Positions 63,893-64,000 of a DNA stretch of 64,000 bases are shown here, piece after piece. The stretch is from positions 372,001 to 436,000 of the forward strand of contig CAWCZR010000003.1 in assembly GCA_963800135.1 (NCBI GenBank). Reading direction: 5' to 3'. The notes beneath the pieces are model-generated. The model was not told the origin of the DNA and ran no database searches. It was given only the letters and a program-made list of their open reading frames with translations. The first letter of the stretch is position 1. Each line of letters opens with the position of its first letter. Made by a program: the position numbers and the translations under genes. The DNA is from DASPSM01 sp963800135 (GTDB lineage: Bacteria > Planctomycetota > Planctomycetia > Planctomycetales > Planctomycetaceae).

Positions 63893-64000
63893 ATGTCGGA
63901 GCCGATCCACGCTGACGTCCACGCACCGGCCGCTTCTGCCACGGCGGTGCTTGGGCACGATGATCCTCCTTCGCCGGGCGAGGGGGGGCCGTTCTCGGAG
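63893..64000 (+). CDS. Partial gene running off the end
   Basis: ATG 63893 opens 36 codons without a stop to the edge of the window (MSEPIHADVHAPAASATAVL, then a Pro/Gly-rich part ending PFSE). GGAG lies 10 bases upstream. The His/Pro/Asp-rich start would suit the cytoplasmic leader of a small membrane protein, but nothing more can be seen. Confidence 0.4.
   Translation, partial: MSEPIHADVHAPAASATAVLGHDDPPSPGEGGPFSE

Overview
The window looks like chromosomal DNA of a planctomycete, probably Pirellulales-like. The base composition is GC-rich. The gene set fits that phylum: leucine-rich-repeat proteins with 'VTDAG' repeats, a PQQ-type propeller, a BlaI/BlaR1 pair fused to a TolB-like propeller, a DUF2330 protein, an Mla (MCE) transport operon in an envelope context, large domain fusions, and many GC-rich palindromic repeats in gene gaps. 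The placement is an inference from gene content; no rRNA or complete tRNA is present.

Layout. 1-3.1 kb: a relic integrated element, with two identical 29-bp tRNA 3'-end fragments, the decayed C-terminus of a tyrosine recombinase and a ruined glycosyltransferase. 3.2-9.3 kb (minus strand): redox genes (peroxiredoxin, aldo/keto reductase, MOSC-ferredoxin reductase fusion), an ankyrin/CxxCH/toroid protein and a DinB-like protein. 9.7-14.4 kb: a TolC-like outer-membrane factor facing a convergent EmrA/EmrB-like pair, together a tripartite efflux pump. 14.7-20.4 kb: metabolic genes (AhpD-like, FAD monooxygenase, esterase, cyanase, PLP decarboxylase). 20.4-23.0 kb: blaI-blaR1 regulatory pair with two operator dyads. 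23.2-28.4 kb: SDR, beta-helix protein and LRR protein. 28.6-32.2 kb: a 1216-residue LplT-PlsC-acyl-ligase fusion for phospholipid repair. 32.4-38.4 kb: VWA, DCC, PQQ-propeller and LRR/coiled-coil proteins. 38.9-42.0 kb: mlaE-mlaF-mlaD. 42.1-44.1 kb: ECF sigma factor with a coupled membrane protein. 44.2-51.4 kb: PEGA lipoprotein, PP2C phosphatase, and a histidine kinase with an NtrC-type regulator. 51.4-54.6 kb: a mobile-DNA patch (Y1 transposase, inverted REP-like cassettes, inverted repeats, transposase tail, P63C gene and small membrane proteins). 54.7-61.4 kb: lexA, a thioredoxin-fold lipoprotein, a Tat-exported protein and amino-sugar genes (NagB-LmbE fusion plus a second LmbE). 61.7-64 kb: a RecA-like ATPase with a repetitive tail.

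Two patterns run across the window. First, about ten genes are split by what look like single-base indels, often in short G/C runs, while their neighbours are intact; this could be uncorrected long-read error or real decay, and cannot be settled from sequence alone. Second, at least five families of short palindromic repeats occupy gene gaps, one of them overlapping the mlaD stop codon. A relic REP-type Y1 transposase that might have moved one of these families is also present.
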